A stretch of 64,000 bases of DNA from Xanthostigma xanthostigma (taxonomy: Eukaryota > Arthropoda > Insecta > Raphidioptera > Raphidiidae): contig OY754466.1 of the NCBI GenBank assembly GCA_963575645.1, forward strand, positions 43,060,001 to 43,124,000. The letters run 5' to 3'. Below the pieces are notes generated by a model that saw only the letters and a list, made by a program, of their open reading frames with translations, was not told where the DNA came from and did not search any database. Of this stretch, positions 31,134 through 42,235 are shown one piece after another. The first letter of the stretch is position 1. Every line of letters begins with the position of its first letter. The position numbers and the translations under genes were made by a program.

Positions 31134-31424
31134 TGAAGTAAAACTTCTTTACACACGCTTCACTTGGGGAGTAAGCTGATGAATGCGTGACGAGAGCGTT
31201 ACGAAAATTGTGTGATCGGAATAGCGTTACGCGAACGGTGATTTCTTGATTATTTCGTCATTTCATTTCGTTCTTGAACAATCTTATAAATTAATATTTT
31301 CTTCAATGCATTAAATATTCTACGTTTAAAGTGAATAAAATTGTAAATTCATTTTAAAGTTCGCATATTTTGTGAATTTTCGGGTGTATAATAACAAATT
31401 ATGGCAGGAAGAAGTTTTACTTCA
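31134..31424. mobile_element. TIR MITE with TGAAGTAAAACTTCTT ends
   Basis: Ends TGAAGTAAAACTTCTTTAC and GGAAGAAGTTTTACTTCA are inverted. The 291-bp body has GC-richer patches such as GTTACGCGAACGG. Family not assigned; no ORF. Confidence 0.6.
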
Positions 31425-31817
31425 GTCGTGTGGTCTAAAGCAAACTCGCTTTTTTTGGCTTTTTTCTTGAAATTTTTATTTGATGTGTGTTTTCAGAATT
31501 GTTTTTTGTCATTGTGTTTGTACAAACATTACTCGAAAACGGTTAACCGATTGTGATGAAGCTTTGTACAATTTCAATAATTGCAGTAGTACTTTTTATT
31601 CGGCTATATTTATACATTTCAAATCACCGAGAAAAAAATAACAAATTAAAATCATAAATGATCGAAGAAAAAATATAAAACTGTGATACTTTTTATAGCT
31701 TCTAGCAATCGTTATCGATTTTATTATCTTTTTTTACTCATGCGGGAAAAGTGGTATCTTTACGCATGCTGTTACGGTTGAAAAGTAGCTATTTTCATTT
31801 GCGTGCGGAAACTTTAT

Positions 31818-32330
31818 TTGTCGCACTGAAATTATTGTTTGCCGCACGCAAATTCAGAGAAAAAAACAAAATAATAACGGTGTTAATGTCAACGAAAAAA
31901 ACTGTCATTTGAAGCAGATTTGAGATTAAAATTTTCGATTATGGACTTTTATTCTTGACAATTTTAACAATTTTAACTGAATTTTCAACTTTTTAATGAT
32001 TTAATTTTAATTTTTATTACTTCTATTTTCTTTTTTTAATTCGTAATAAAATTTTAATTTAATTTAATTCATAATAAAAAATAGTATGTGCAACTCGTGC
32101 GGCATTGTCGCTCTAGTTGCACAATATACTATTGTCGCACTGAAATTATTGTTTGCCGCACGCAAATTCAGAGTTACCATAGTTACCAATACTGAATGTG
32201 ACAGCAAAAAATGTGTATTTTAAAATTGAACATTTGTTCTGGGAATTTTAATTTATTCGTAATAAAAAATAGTATGTGCAACTCGTGCGGCATTGTCGCA
32301 CTAGTTGCATAATATACTATTATAGAATTT
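31818..32330. repeat. Duplicated blocks with CGCAC motifs
   Basis: A 40-bp block TCGCACTGAAATTATTGTTT plus GCCGCACGCAAATTCAGAG occurs near 31819-31860 and 32134-32174. The block TAGTATGTGCAACTCGTGCG followed by GCATTGTCGC occurs near 32083-32112 and 32270-32299, a period of about 187. This is a small nested duplication. Confidence 0.65.
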
Positions 32331-32664
32331 GTTACCGTGGTAGTACGTACTACGCATGCGTGTAGAGTGCGTATGACGCTTTGACTGCAGGAGTAGAAAC
32401 GATTCTCTCACTCTTTCCTCTCAACTGCGGGTTGTAGTCGGAGAAGAGGAAGCGTTTCACTTTTCGTCTGATCCAGGCAAATTTTCTCTATCGCGCTTAA
32501 AGAAGTTTCATTAGATATTTCTTATATTTTTATAATTTCTCGTTTTATTTCGATTATTACACGCTTTATATTAACTTCACTTGTAAGTTTGTATGTATGT
32601 TTGTAACTTTCGTTTGGACTACAGCAAGTGGTTTATTACTGTAGTATAATATGCCAGCACTGTA

Positions 32665-32757
32665 ACTACAGTGGTTAGCTGTGCGGTCTAAGGCATGGGT
32701 CTTCGCTGACGTCAACTCTCGGAATCACGAGTCGTGGGTTCTAATCCCGTCCACACG
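32665..32757 (+). repeat. tRNA-like sequence (tRNA pseudogene or SINE head)
   Basis: Contains a box A-like GTGGTTAGCTGTGCGGTCTA and a box B-like GGTTCTAATCC (32737-32747). A Leu/Ser-like long variable region lies between them. The acceptor arms do not pair, so it is not an intact tRNA. It leads directly into the foldback region from 32810. Confidence 0.5.
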
Positions 32758-32809
32758 AAAAAAAAATTGTTTTTTTTTCGGCAAATTTTTGACAATAAAT
32801 CGAACTAAA

Positions 32810-33137
32810 AAGTGGAAAATAAATATAGTTTAAAAAAAAACTAAAAAAACTAAAAAACACGCTTTATATGGAACTAAAAAGTAAAAAATATTTTTTTTAA
32901 AAAAGCTTAGAACAATAATGAATAAAAATACAAGTATCATTGTGAAAAAAGCGTGGCGCTCGGTGTACGAAAATGTGGAACAAAGCGCCCCACGCTTTTT
33001 TTACAATAATACTTGTATTTTTTATTCATTATTGTTTTAAGCTTATTTTAAAAGAAATATTTTTTACTTTTTAGTTCGATATAAAGCGTGTTTTTTAGTT
33101 TTTTTTAAACTATATTTTTTTATTTTTTAATCCACTT
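32810..33137. repeat. Long palindrome (foldback), AT-rich arms
   Basis: Arms of about 150 bp are inverted copies. They contain AACACGCTTTATAT, AACAATAATGAATAAAAA and AAAAAAGCGTGG. The short loop near 32965-32985 reads CGGTGTACGAAAATG. Confidence 0.75.
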
Positions 33138-33630
33138 AAAATTTGTTATTTGCAAACAGATACATTACAATTTCCTTGTATATGCTTTATCTTTTCCGGT
33201 TAAGATAATAAATGACTGCGCGATCACAATCTTTATTATAGGTACCTTTTTTCATGTGAGAAGGTTGCGTATTGGCATGTTTACTATTTTCAACAGCTTA
33301 AAAAATGCAATGGTATTGCACTGATTTGCTATTGATTACGTCAGAAATGCATCTCTCGTATGTAAGATAAGCGTATTGATTCTACTTTTGTTGCAAGACG
33401 TTGCGTTAAGTCGCATAGAGATCCTCAGATGTGACTACCAATCGCACCCTCCCCGAAAAAATACACTGCAGCTTATCTCGAGAAATTTCGAGTCACTGAG
33501 TTTTCTTATCATCGCTTAAACGCAATGTAGTATCCCAAATCGTGCGTTTTCGATATGAGTCTGCTCTGACCCTTAATAAATTCAACAAATGTATATCTAT
33601 TCAACTAGCATGTAAGTCCGGATTCTCCTC

Positions 33631-34751
33631 TCTATAATAATATATAAAGCTATGAAAAGTTTGTTTGTTTGGTTGGTTGAACGCGCTAATCTCAGGAACT
33701 ACTGGTTCGAATTGAAAAATGTTTTTTTTGTTGGATAGCCCATTTTTCGAGGAAGGCTATACGCTATATATAATATCACGCTACGACCAATAAGGAGCGG
33801 AGCGTCAATGAAAAATGTTGCAAAATGTAACTCAAAATTTGTCCGTCCGATAAAAACTTTTGAACGGTAACCCCGATCATTATGAAATTTGGATTGGACA
33901 CAACATTTATCTCGGTAAATAATAATAATAATAGTAATTAATTTTATAGTACCAAAGGTATAAAACATGTCAAATACAATTAATAAAATATTTTGTACTG
34001 TAGTAGCACTTTTCGTTTAAGAACATTTTTAGTATCTTTTTGAACATTTTGCTATCTAGGCATTTTATTTCTTGAGGCACTGCGTTATAAACATATATAA
34101 ATAATTGAAAAAATACATTTTTACGTGTCATCGCCATCTTGCTGTTAGGAACTTTCAGCTTCGGTTTTTTTCTTGTGTTATAAGAATGAGCAGTTTCATA
34201 ACTCTCGAAGTATTCGTAGTTTTGTTTTACGAAGCATGCTGCTTCCAATAAATAGATAGAGGGTAAAGTTAGAATGTTGTATTTTTTTACATAATATGGT
34301 TTACATGAGACCCTGCAACCAATTTTAGCTATGTTTCTCAAACATTTTTTCCGAATTCTAAATAACTCTATTAGTTTTGAACTTCCCCCCCGAAAAATGA
34401 TCCCATATCTTAGATTGGACTCTACGTATCCATAATACGCCGATAGTGCTGTTTCTTCTGGACAGTTCAAAGCTAAGGGTCTTACCTATTAGAAAAATAT
34501 ATGGAGATATTTTTTTCCTTAGATATTCTATGTGATAATTCCAATTAAGGTTCTTGGCTACATACACTCCTAGGAATTTCACAAATTCAGTGTTTACCTT
34601 TAGAGTATAAGGCGCTACGCCAATCGTATTTATAATATGTGAGTTTCCAAAAGGAAGTGCGATGGTTTTTAAACTAAGATGAATGTGCGTATTCATGTCC
34701 CTCCCCCCATTCGTTCTTTTGCACTCGGGTGAAACCGGGCGGGACCGCTAG
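33631..34751 (+). mobile_element. Helitron with a nested LINE
   Basis: 5' end TCTATAATAATATATAAAGC at 33631 and 3' end CTAG at 34748-34751. The GAACGCGCTAATCTCAGGAA and TAGCCCATTTTTCGAGGAAG blocks match the short Helitron at 60927-61283. A LINE fragment (33920-34670) sits inside. In the sister the same site is continuous (CTCGGTAAACGAAGATGAAC). Confidence 0.8.
33920..34670 (-). mobile_element. LINE 3' fragment nested in the Helitron
   Basis: Minus-strand translation gives VNTEFVKFLGVYVAKNLNW, SPYIFLIGKTLSFELS and, in a second frame, YGYVESNLRYGIIFRGG, then LLEAACFVKQNYE and SYNTRKK. A frameshift lies near 34465. An ATAAT-rich tail is at 33920-33935. Only the RT C-terminus remains, so the fragment is dead. 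Confidence 0.8.
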
Positions 34752-34825
34752 TTAAATATAAACACATTACGCTGTCTCAACTTTTTTTGTTGAATACAAT
34801 CGTATTTACCTGGCGTTATCCGTTG

Positions 34826-35306
34826 ATTCTTCTTTTTTAACAGCGTGTAGAAATCAAATAGACGAACAAATATTTTAAGTAACTTTTTTATCAAAACTCA
34901 GAAATAAGAGGGAAACAGCCTTTCGAAGTTTAACTAATTTTTTTAAATTCTATTTAATTAATTCTAGAGCCCGGTTAACGCGCGAAGAAATGATAACACG
35001 GATCGGAAATGCATCCCAATAATTCGCTACTACAAACATGTACAGAGAAGCATGGCTACGACGCACGCATCTTTGTGTCCAACAAAACGGGGACAACTTC
35101 GAACAATTTCTGTGAATACTTGCGATAATGATATAACATATTTCCATAGTGACATAACATAACGCCAGCACCGATCTCCAAATTTGATAAAATTTAATAA
35201 AACTTGGAAAGTCCGTTTTTCTTTCATTTTTGAGTTTTGATAAAAAAAATAGTTGAAATATGTGTTCGTCTGTTTGATTTCTACACGTTGTTAAAAAAAG
35301 AATCGG
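34826..35306. mobile_element. Foldback element, copy 2
   Basis: Ends TTAACAGCGTGTAGAAATCA and the inverse, diverged from 7766-8255. The centre keeps GTTCGAAGTTGTCCCCGTTT (inverse orientation) and CAAAGATGCGTGCG. The arms are less alike than in copy 1, so it is probably older. Confidence 0.75.
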
Positions 35307-35885
35307 GTATTCCTAAAAGTCTCCTGACGCGTGCCTCGTTTTCCAAGGCCCTAGCTACCGCGCTGGTTGGTGCCAATAAAAAAAAAAAGAATTGAGCTGT
35401 AAATACTGCTGGATTTTTTCTTTTTGAAATTCTGTGAATTTAGCTTCAAGAGCTTAATACGTCATGCCCACCTCTTATCATCATTTAAAAAAATCACGCA
35501 TATTATTTATAACTTTTACTTATTTTATTTGTTTAATTTACATTTTTGTCGTTATTTATCATTTAATGTCTACTGACAAATTGTACAATGGAAACTGCCG
35601 AATATGAACGTTTGTATATTAATCCTAGATTGTTGTTTTAGGGAGAAAACTTCATTGCGTCGTAGAAAATTAGTGTTGAATTCTAGAATATGCAGCACTA
35701 TTCCATGGATCAATGGTAATTTTTTCAAATTTTCTTCTTGGAAACGAATACTTTACTTTCTTCAAATCATTGTTTAACGTCTGATTAGAATTCTTCAATA
35801 AATAAAGTTATCGACCAATTTTTCAAATACCTATATTAACAAAAAATAATAATTAATACATTGACGTTTCGGTCCGGATTTGGAT
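35307..35885. other. No gene recognised
   Basis: AT-rich sequence with a short A-run near 35379. Nothing else supported. Confidence 0.4.
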
Positions 35886-36024
35886 CTTCTTCAGAACTGA
35901 TCTCAAAAATATAAAAATAATTAATAAATAATTTCTAATTCGTAATTAAAGCGAATATTTTTAATTACGAATTAGAAATTAATTATTAATTATTTTTATA
36001 TTTTTTAGCTCAGTTCTGAAGAAG
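35886..36024. repeat. Palindrome ending CTTCTTCAGAACTGA
   Basis: About 65-bp inverted arms. The outer ends are CTTCTTCAGAACTGA and TCAGTTCTGAAGAAG; near the centre AATTACGAATTAGAAAT and its inverse meet. AT-rich middle. Confidence 0.7.
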
Positions 36025-36681
36025 CTTCATGATTCTTGATCTATAACAAAATATGGGGCCCCTTCGGACTTCAATAAGCCCGAGGCCACGAAAAACCTAG
36101 ATCCGCCCATGTATATTAAGAAATAAATTGTCAAATTTTATTCATTTCTCGGTGATTTGAAGAACCCTAAAATATATTCCAAAAGCTGCAATTAATTTGT
36201 CAATGGGAAATGTTGCTTAAGCAATAAAAATGAAATCACAATAGTTAATGCTGACGTATATTTTAGTTTCCTCTTTTTAAAATCTAAATACCAACCTTCT
36301 CGAAAAATATCAATCTAAGTATTATTTAAATATTTATGATTGCAGTGTCGCCTAAAAAAACCAAAAACATCTTTATAATTTGCGTAAAATCAAAGTCAAG
36401 TATAAACAATGTCAAGCGACATTGCCAAGGATTAATTTTGTTTGTATAATTCAGTTTTGTGCTCATTTTTTTAAATACAATAAAAATAAAGCATTTTAAG
36501 AAGTGCTGTTTATACAGTGTCTTTGAATTTTTAAACAGTCTAATCAAGTGGTGTCTTAAAAACGTACACAAATAAATTTTTTTGGATGTTTTGATAAAAT
36601 AAAAGAACTACAGCAGGGCCGGCCTTAGCCATCCGGGCAAGTGATTGAAAATGGAGTGAAAACCAGTTGTTTTATAGGACG

Positions 36682-37218
36682 CAGCCCCGGATCTACGATT
36701 TTTTCGAACCGGGGCAGAAACTTGATAATGGCGCCTCCTCTCTTCAGTATTTGAGATAAAATACTTAAAAAAAAAAATTGCTTGTCTGTAAAGTCGGTTT
36801 ACGGACGATAGTTTTACGTGATAACGTCATAAAGAAACATTGATGAACTCTCTGACGTCACGCGAGACGAGAGAAATGCGTACAAGCCGACGCTTGGGCC
36901 GATCGTGCCTCTCTATCGCTTATACCGCGCTCTCGCTTGCACGCTCAGGCTCAGGCGGAACGTGACACTTTTTCGTGCGTGCAGCCGGTGTTTCATCAAT
37001 TTATAAGACGTTATCACGTCAAAAACTCACAAATATATAATGGTTGGTATTTTTCGTGAACGGGAAACCGTCAGAAAACAAGCAGATTGAGTAAATCGAA
37101 GAAAGGACTGATTAGATGTGTTTTTCAACCATATTATATTATGGTTTTGGCGCCCTCTAAAACTGCCGCCCGGGGCGGGTGCCCCGATTTGCCCCCCCCC
37201 CCCCTAGATCCGGGGCTG
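36682..37218. mobile_element. hAT element with perfect 8-bp target duplication and nested MITE
   Basis: Ends CAGCCCCGGATCTACG and CCTAGATCCGGGGCTG are inverted repeats. ATAGGACG flanks it exactly on both sides (36674-36681 and 37219-37226). The MITE 36778-37025 lies inside. No transposase ORF. Confidence 0.88.
36778..37025 (+). repeat. MITE of the TTGGTTGTCTGTAAAG family (copy 4)
   Basis: Starts TTGCTTGTCTGTAAAGTCGG and ends ACGTTATCACGTCAAAAA. This is the most compact member (about 248 bp) and lies wholly inside the hAT element 36682-37218. Confidence 0.75.
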
Positions 37219-37226
37219 ATAGGACG

Positions 37227-39970
37227 TATGTGCAAAGCGAACCCTATTTATATCTCTTGCGGCTCGTGTGACTGTTAAAACTCGCTGACACTCGTTTTAA
37301 GCATAACGAGACGGCTCGCCGTAATATAACCCATTTCTACATATTGGTCAGCACCAAGAGCCCTCTATGTAAGTGGCGCCATACATTTAGAGGTTCTTTC
37401 CCCTTTTCCTGGAAAAGATGTAGACATTGATAACATTTTTTTTATCAGTGGTTTAAAATGTTTTGGTACAGATATTTATTTTACAAAATCAATCTCCACA
37501 ATTATTTATTTATTTAACCTCAACCGTCATATGCTTTAAGATATAATGCCGAAGAATTTTGAATACTAAATACTTACTCCTTCTTAAAAATATTTGAATA
37601 CTAAATACCTACCGTACAGATACTGAAGATAGTATTGGGATCTACAATACAGGTTACTTCAATATTCCACAGGACTGGTAATTAGGTAAAAATACAGGTT
37701 TGACGTTTAGGTTGGAATGTTTGAAGAAATAACTCCAAAAAATATCACTTATTCCGAATATTTTATTTATAATACAATATATTTTTATAATACAGCTGTA
37801 GAAAAGTATGATCACACAACATTTACTAATAATGAATTATTTTACATTCTCGTTTTTAAGGCACGTTCAAATAGTATGCACCTATGAAAATTATAAACTC
37901 TTCTAAACTTTTGAAACAAGTAAATTATCAAGTTAAAATTTCGGGTCAATACTCTGTTAACACGTATATTTTCACATGGATGCTGATGGTATCAGCAGCG
38001 CGTCCATTTTTCGCATTATTTAACCCTTTTCCAGTTACGGGCCGCGAGACTTTACGGTGTAAGCATAAAGGTGAATCGTGTTTAATCAAAACATGCGTTA
38101 AATTTGAGTGCAGTATTGTGCACGTGAAATCTTCACTCCGCCCACTGCCTTTCGCGCAGTACCATACCGTGAATAAACTAACTCACTTATTACTTGTCAG
38201 CGATGTAGTTTAATCAAAATAGTTCATCGATTCATATAAAATTTCACTATTATTTTAATAATTTATTTAAAAAATGTTTGTTTTTGAAAATAAAAAAATG
38301 TGCATCTCAAACCGAAATTGCAATACTAACCTTAATGTGTATTACTTAGCTAATGCGGTATACTATGTGACGGCAACTCACGGAGTTATCCCCTCGCGAA
38401 ATTCACAAAACGCGCCTAAAAGTTTTACGTAAAAAATGTTTAAAATACAATTTCTTCAATTACATATACTTTTATTCTGATTATATAATTATTTGTATAC
38501 GTCATTGGCCGCACTTGCTTACCATAATATATAATAATTATATTATACTCTTGTCCCATAAGAGTGGAAATTCAAGGTCAACCGGGAAAGGGTTAAAAAC
38601 ACTAGCGTACAGAGAGCTTACAGAGAGAGTGCGTGTGTTTTCGTATGTGTGACCTGTAAGTCCGGCGTATTAAGTCAATCGGCGTATGTTTTGTCAGTTG
38701 CGATTTTTTGCAAATGAAAATATACTGCAAATATACACAAACGGCGGCTCAAAAATTCTCATTTGATGATCAACGTATATCTATGACTTACGGAATGATT
38801 CGGAGAGAGTGAATTTCGTTTGTTTCAGAATCAGACGTAACCCAAATGGTGAAATATGTCTAATGTATATATTTAATAACTTCTATATTGCTAGTGGCCG
38901 CGTAAGTGGAAGCGTGGCCCATGAAGTGACACAGCAAATGACTGTTTCTCTCTTTCTTTTTACTTGACCAGTTGCGCGCAAGTGTCGCGTATGCAGTGGG
39001 GCCATTAGTAAGTGGAATAGAGCAAGCCATCTCCCTTTCACAGCTTAGTTCCATGTGCAAACTGACGCGCATCCATTCACGGAAATGAGTATGAGACTCA
39101 GAGTGTAATAAGTGAGACAGACGTATATATGTCTGCACGTAGTGTTTAAGTCTTTCTCCCGATCTTTGCTAGCATTATAAAGAGTATTAAATTATATGGT
39201 CAAATCATATACTTTTATTCTACACTGAGCATAGGAATAAAATCGCAATCGAACCATTAGGGTGCAAACATATACTTCTGTCTTTTTTTACGCCGTAAGC
39301 ACTGGCGTATCCAGGAGGGCAAAACAAGTACGGGGGACCCGGCTTAAGAGATTTTTAATTTGCTCCCTCCTGGGCCAAAAGCTGGGTACGCCCATGTTAA
39401 CGTCATAGAAAAAGATAAAGTTTTTGAAACAGAGATACTTTAGTCGATTGAATGCAAGTACATCAACCAATCCTATCATCGGAGAAATCAGGGAATTACG
39501 TCGAAGAAAGAGACGCAGATATATTTTCGATACGCTTTGTTGCCTTCGCTCACCGCACATTACCTAAGTAGATAGACAATGATTCATATAGTAAATTATT
39601 AAATATATGGATCAAATGTTTGCATTTTAAGTACACATCGGAAAACGAACCAATTATGCAACCATTTAGCCCAAGAAGTCATTCAAAATGTTAAATTAGT
39701 ATGAGGTTAAACAATTTGAAAAATTTACAGCTTTCATAGAACATTTCTACAGAGTTTAATCAGTAATCACTTTGGACTGACGTTTCGTTCTATACGTCAT
39801 TTCAAACCTAATTTAATTCTACCATACTATACTATATCTTTCTGAATTACATTTTTACCTTAAAGTGAGACTACTTATAGTCAAATATGCCAAAACATAT
39901 TTGTTTAGAACATAAAAAAGATTCAAAATTATGGCTACACTATTACCAACTTTGTTATTGTGAACTGCGT
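37227..39970. other. Intergenic, no gene recognised
   Basis: Spacer between genes A and B. The open frames are short and lack splice sites and domains. A possible hAT remnant lies at about 39299-39396 (CACTGGCGTATCC then GGGTACGCCCATG). Confidence 0.4.
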
Positions 39971-40440
39971 TTTTGAGTCATAATAGTATATTGTGCGACT
40001 AGTGAGAGAAGGAGAAGATTCCATGAGCGTGAAATTTGCCGCACGAGCGTAGCGAGTGCGGTAACACGCGAGTTGAATATTCTCCTTCGATCAATGGTCG
40101 CACATAATATTTTATTCAACTAGCACGAGTAATATGTAATCGGGGCCCTGATAAAAGAGGGAAAAATAATAAATCACTTAATTGATTGACGTATACCCAC
40201 CGCCCTCGATGCACACAAGATGGCCCTGACTTTCGCTGAATTGCGATGCTGTTTTCATATATACAAATCGCTACCGCGTTCCTATTGGTCCAGAAACTAT
40301 GCAGTAATACATTATCATACAGTTTCGGCTCATTATTAGCACTCTACGCGTCAACATGAAGTAATTTTTTATTTCTCCCGAATTTAACAGGGTCCTGAAA
40401 TTATATATTACTCACGCGTGTTGAATAAAACAGTTTTTTA
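39971..40440. repeat. Possible degenerate repeat with GCCGCACGAGCG block
   Basis: An imperfect hairpin CCGCACGAGCGTAGCGAGTG lies near 40043. AT-rich ends contain TATTGTGCGACTAGTG and CACGCGTGTTGAATAAAAC. I could not define terminal repeats, so this is weak. Confidence 0.3.
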
Positions 40441-41778
40441 GTTGAGAAGGAACCTAACGTAGTGACTTTTTTATTTATTTTAGGTCTTACTGATTTTAAA
40501 ATACTTTCAAACCTTCCACTGAGTATCTACTGTCAGAAAGTCAAGTTCATTAATTTTTTATAACCGCTGAATTAAAATTGGATGTTTTAATATATTTGAC
40601 TCTAACCTCACTTTAATATAAATTGTTGATTTTTAAAATTCAATTATCAGTTGTTGCAAATTGCAGCCTGAAGTAAAAAAGAAGCTATAATGGAACAAAT
40701 AAACTTTTAAATAAAAAAAATATCACTACATTTATCTTATTGAGGCACAAAATACATAGAAAAATATACATTAATAATAAACATAAATAATAATTACACA
40801 CTAACAATAATAAAATGGCATTCGGACATCAGATTTTCTTACAAATATAAAAATAAGTAATTTTTTTATATTTATCTAGGCGAAATAAATTATAAATAGT
40901 GAATAACCTAAATCTAACGGGATTAACGTGTTTTAGGAACAAAAATTAAAAACTACGAATTGTATTTATTTTCTTTTTGTTGAAAATTTCCAATTCTGAA
41001 TAAGAATAAGTGACATACGCGTTTTCGTTGCTGGTGTAAAATACATATTAGATGGGAATGACCTCGGTTGTTGAGCGTTTATAATCTACAAATTCATCTG
41101 TCTCTAAAACATATTTAGTCTGGAAAACCAGGGTCTTTCTAGTGATTCAAAATTCAAGAGTCGGCAACTTTTGAACAGAATGCCAAAACTTTGAACATAA
41201 AATCTGTTAAAAAAAAGTTTTCTAGTAAAAAATTTTTTTTAGTATTTTAAAAGGTTCGTTATAAAAGTATATTTCTTTAATATTTGCAGAAATATCAATA
41301 GATGGTGATTCGTTCTTTAAATCAACGCTTACAATTAAATAAAATTTTTAAAAAAATGTATAAATGAATATTTCATACAGTCATGATACATTCAGTATCT
41401 AAAAAACATATCTGATCAAAATAATATACAACATACATAAAGAAGAAATCCCTGAAAACTACATACCGATCTGTTATAGTTAATTGTCAACAATAAAAAT
41501 AAGTTATTTATAGAAATAGTTTAGGCAGTGGACGCAAAACGCGAATTTTAATCATTTGTTGCAAATGCCTATTTATACGAAAAATTACTTTTGACTGATT
41601 CATGACATTCATTATAATGTTTGTCATGTGCTGTCAATTAATGTACTGTACTTCTAATAGTAATCTAGAATAGATCAATACAACAACAATTTATTTTACA
41701 TAATATTGTTGTGTGAATGAAATTGACGGTCTAAATGATAGACAAAGAAGAATAGGTAAACCATAGCGACATAAATAC
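40441..41778. other. No gene recognised
   Basis: AT-rich, no supported exon or repeat boundary. Confidence 0.4.
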
Positions 41779-42235
41779 ACCTATCCCCCGATTTACACAG
41801 TAGATACGTATCTGAGAAAAACGTGTAAATCGAAAATTAAAAATTTTCAAGTCAAAACCGTGTAAATCGAAAAGCTTGCAGAAAATGCATAATTTTGCTA
41901 TTTAACAGTTGTGATTTTTTTCAATATTTTTAGGTGTACACAGAAAATAAAAATAAAATGCATTGACAGGTTCTGAAACTGTGAAACTTTCACTCAAATA
42001 GAATTTTCCGTAGATAAAAATTTAATTTTATGCGAAGAAATACAGACACAGTGTGCGTGTGCAGCAAGTCAGCACATAAGCTCGGGATTCCCCGTGAGAT
42101 GTGTACACAGCGCACGTGTTCAATCACAGTAGCATTTAGTAGAGTGAGATAAAAACAAAAAAAAACTTATTTGGAAAACCGTGTAAAAGCGAAAACGTGT
42201 AAAACAAGTACTGTGTAAATCGGGGGATGGGTGTA
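41779..42235. mobile_element. TIR MITE with CCCCCGATTTACACAGTA ends
   Basis: Terminal inverted repeats of about 28 bp: TACACCTATCCCCCGATTTA, then CACAGTA, with the inverse ending GGGGGATGGGTGTA. GTGTAAATCGAAAA motifs repeat inside. Flanking TA and end style suggest a pogo/Tc1 family member. No transposase ORF. Confidence 0.75.

Noticed and set aside
31818..32330. CRISPR-like array
   Set aside because: Only two or three long diverged repeats without regular spacers; eukaryotic context.
32665..32757. Functional tRNA gene
   Set aside because: Box A and B are present but acceptor stem bases do not pair and no clear anticodon arm is seen.
37087..37278. 63-codon ORF with Pro-rich stretch
   Set aside because: The Pro run comes from the C-tract at the hAT end (37190-37204), not from a gene.
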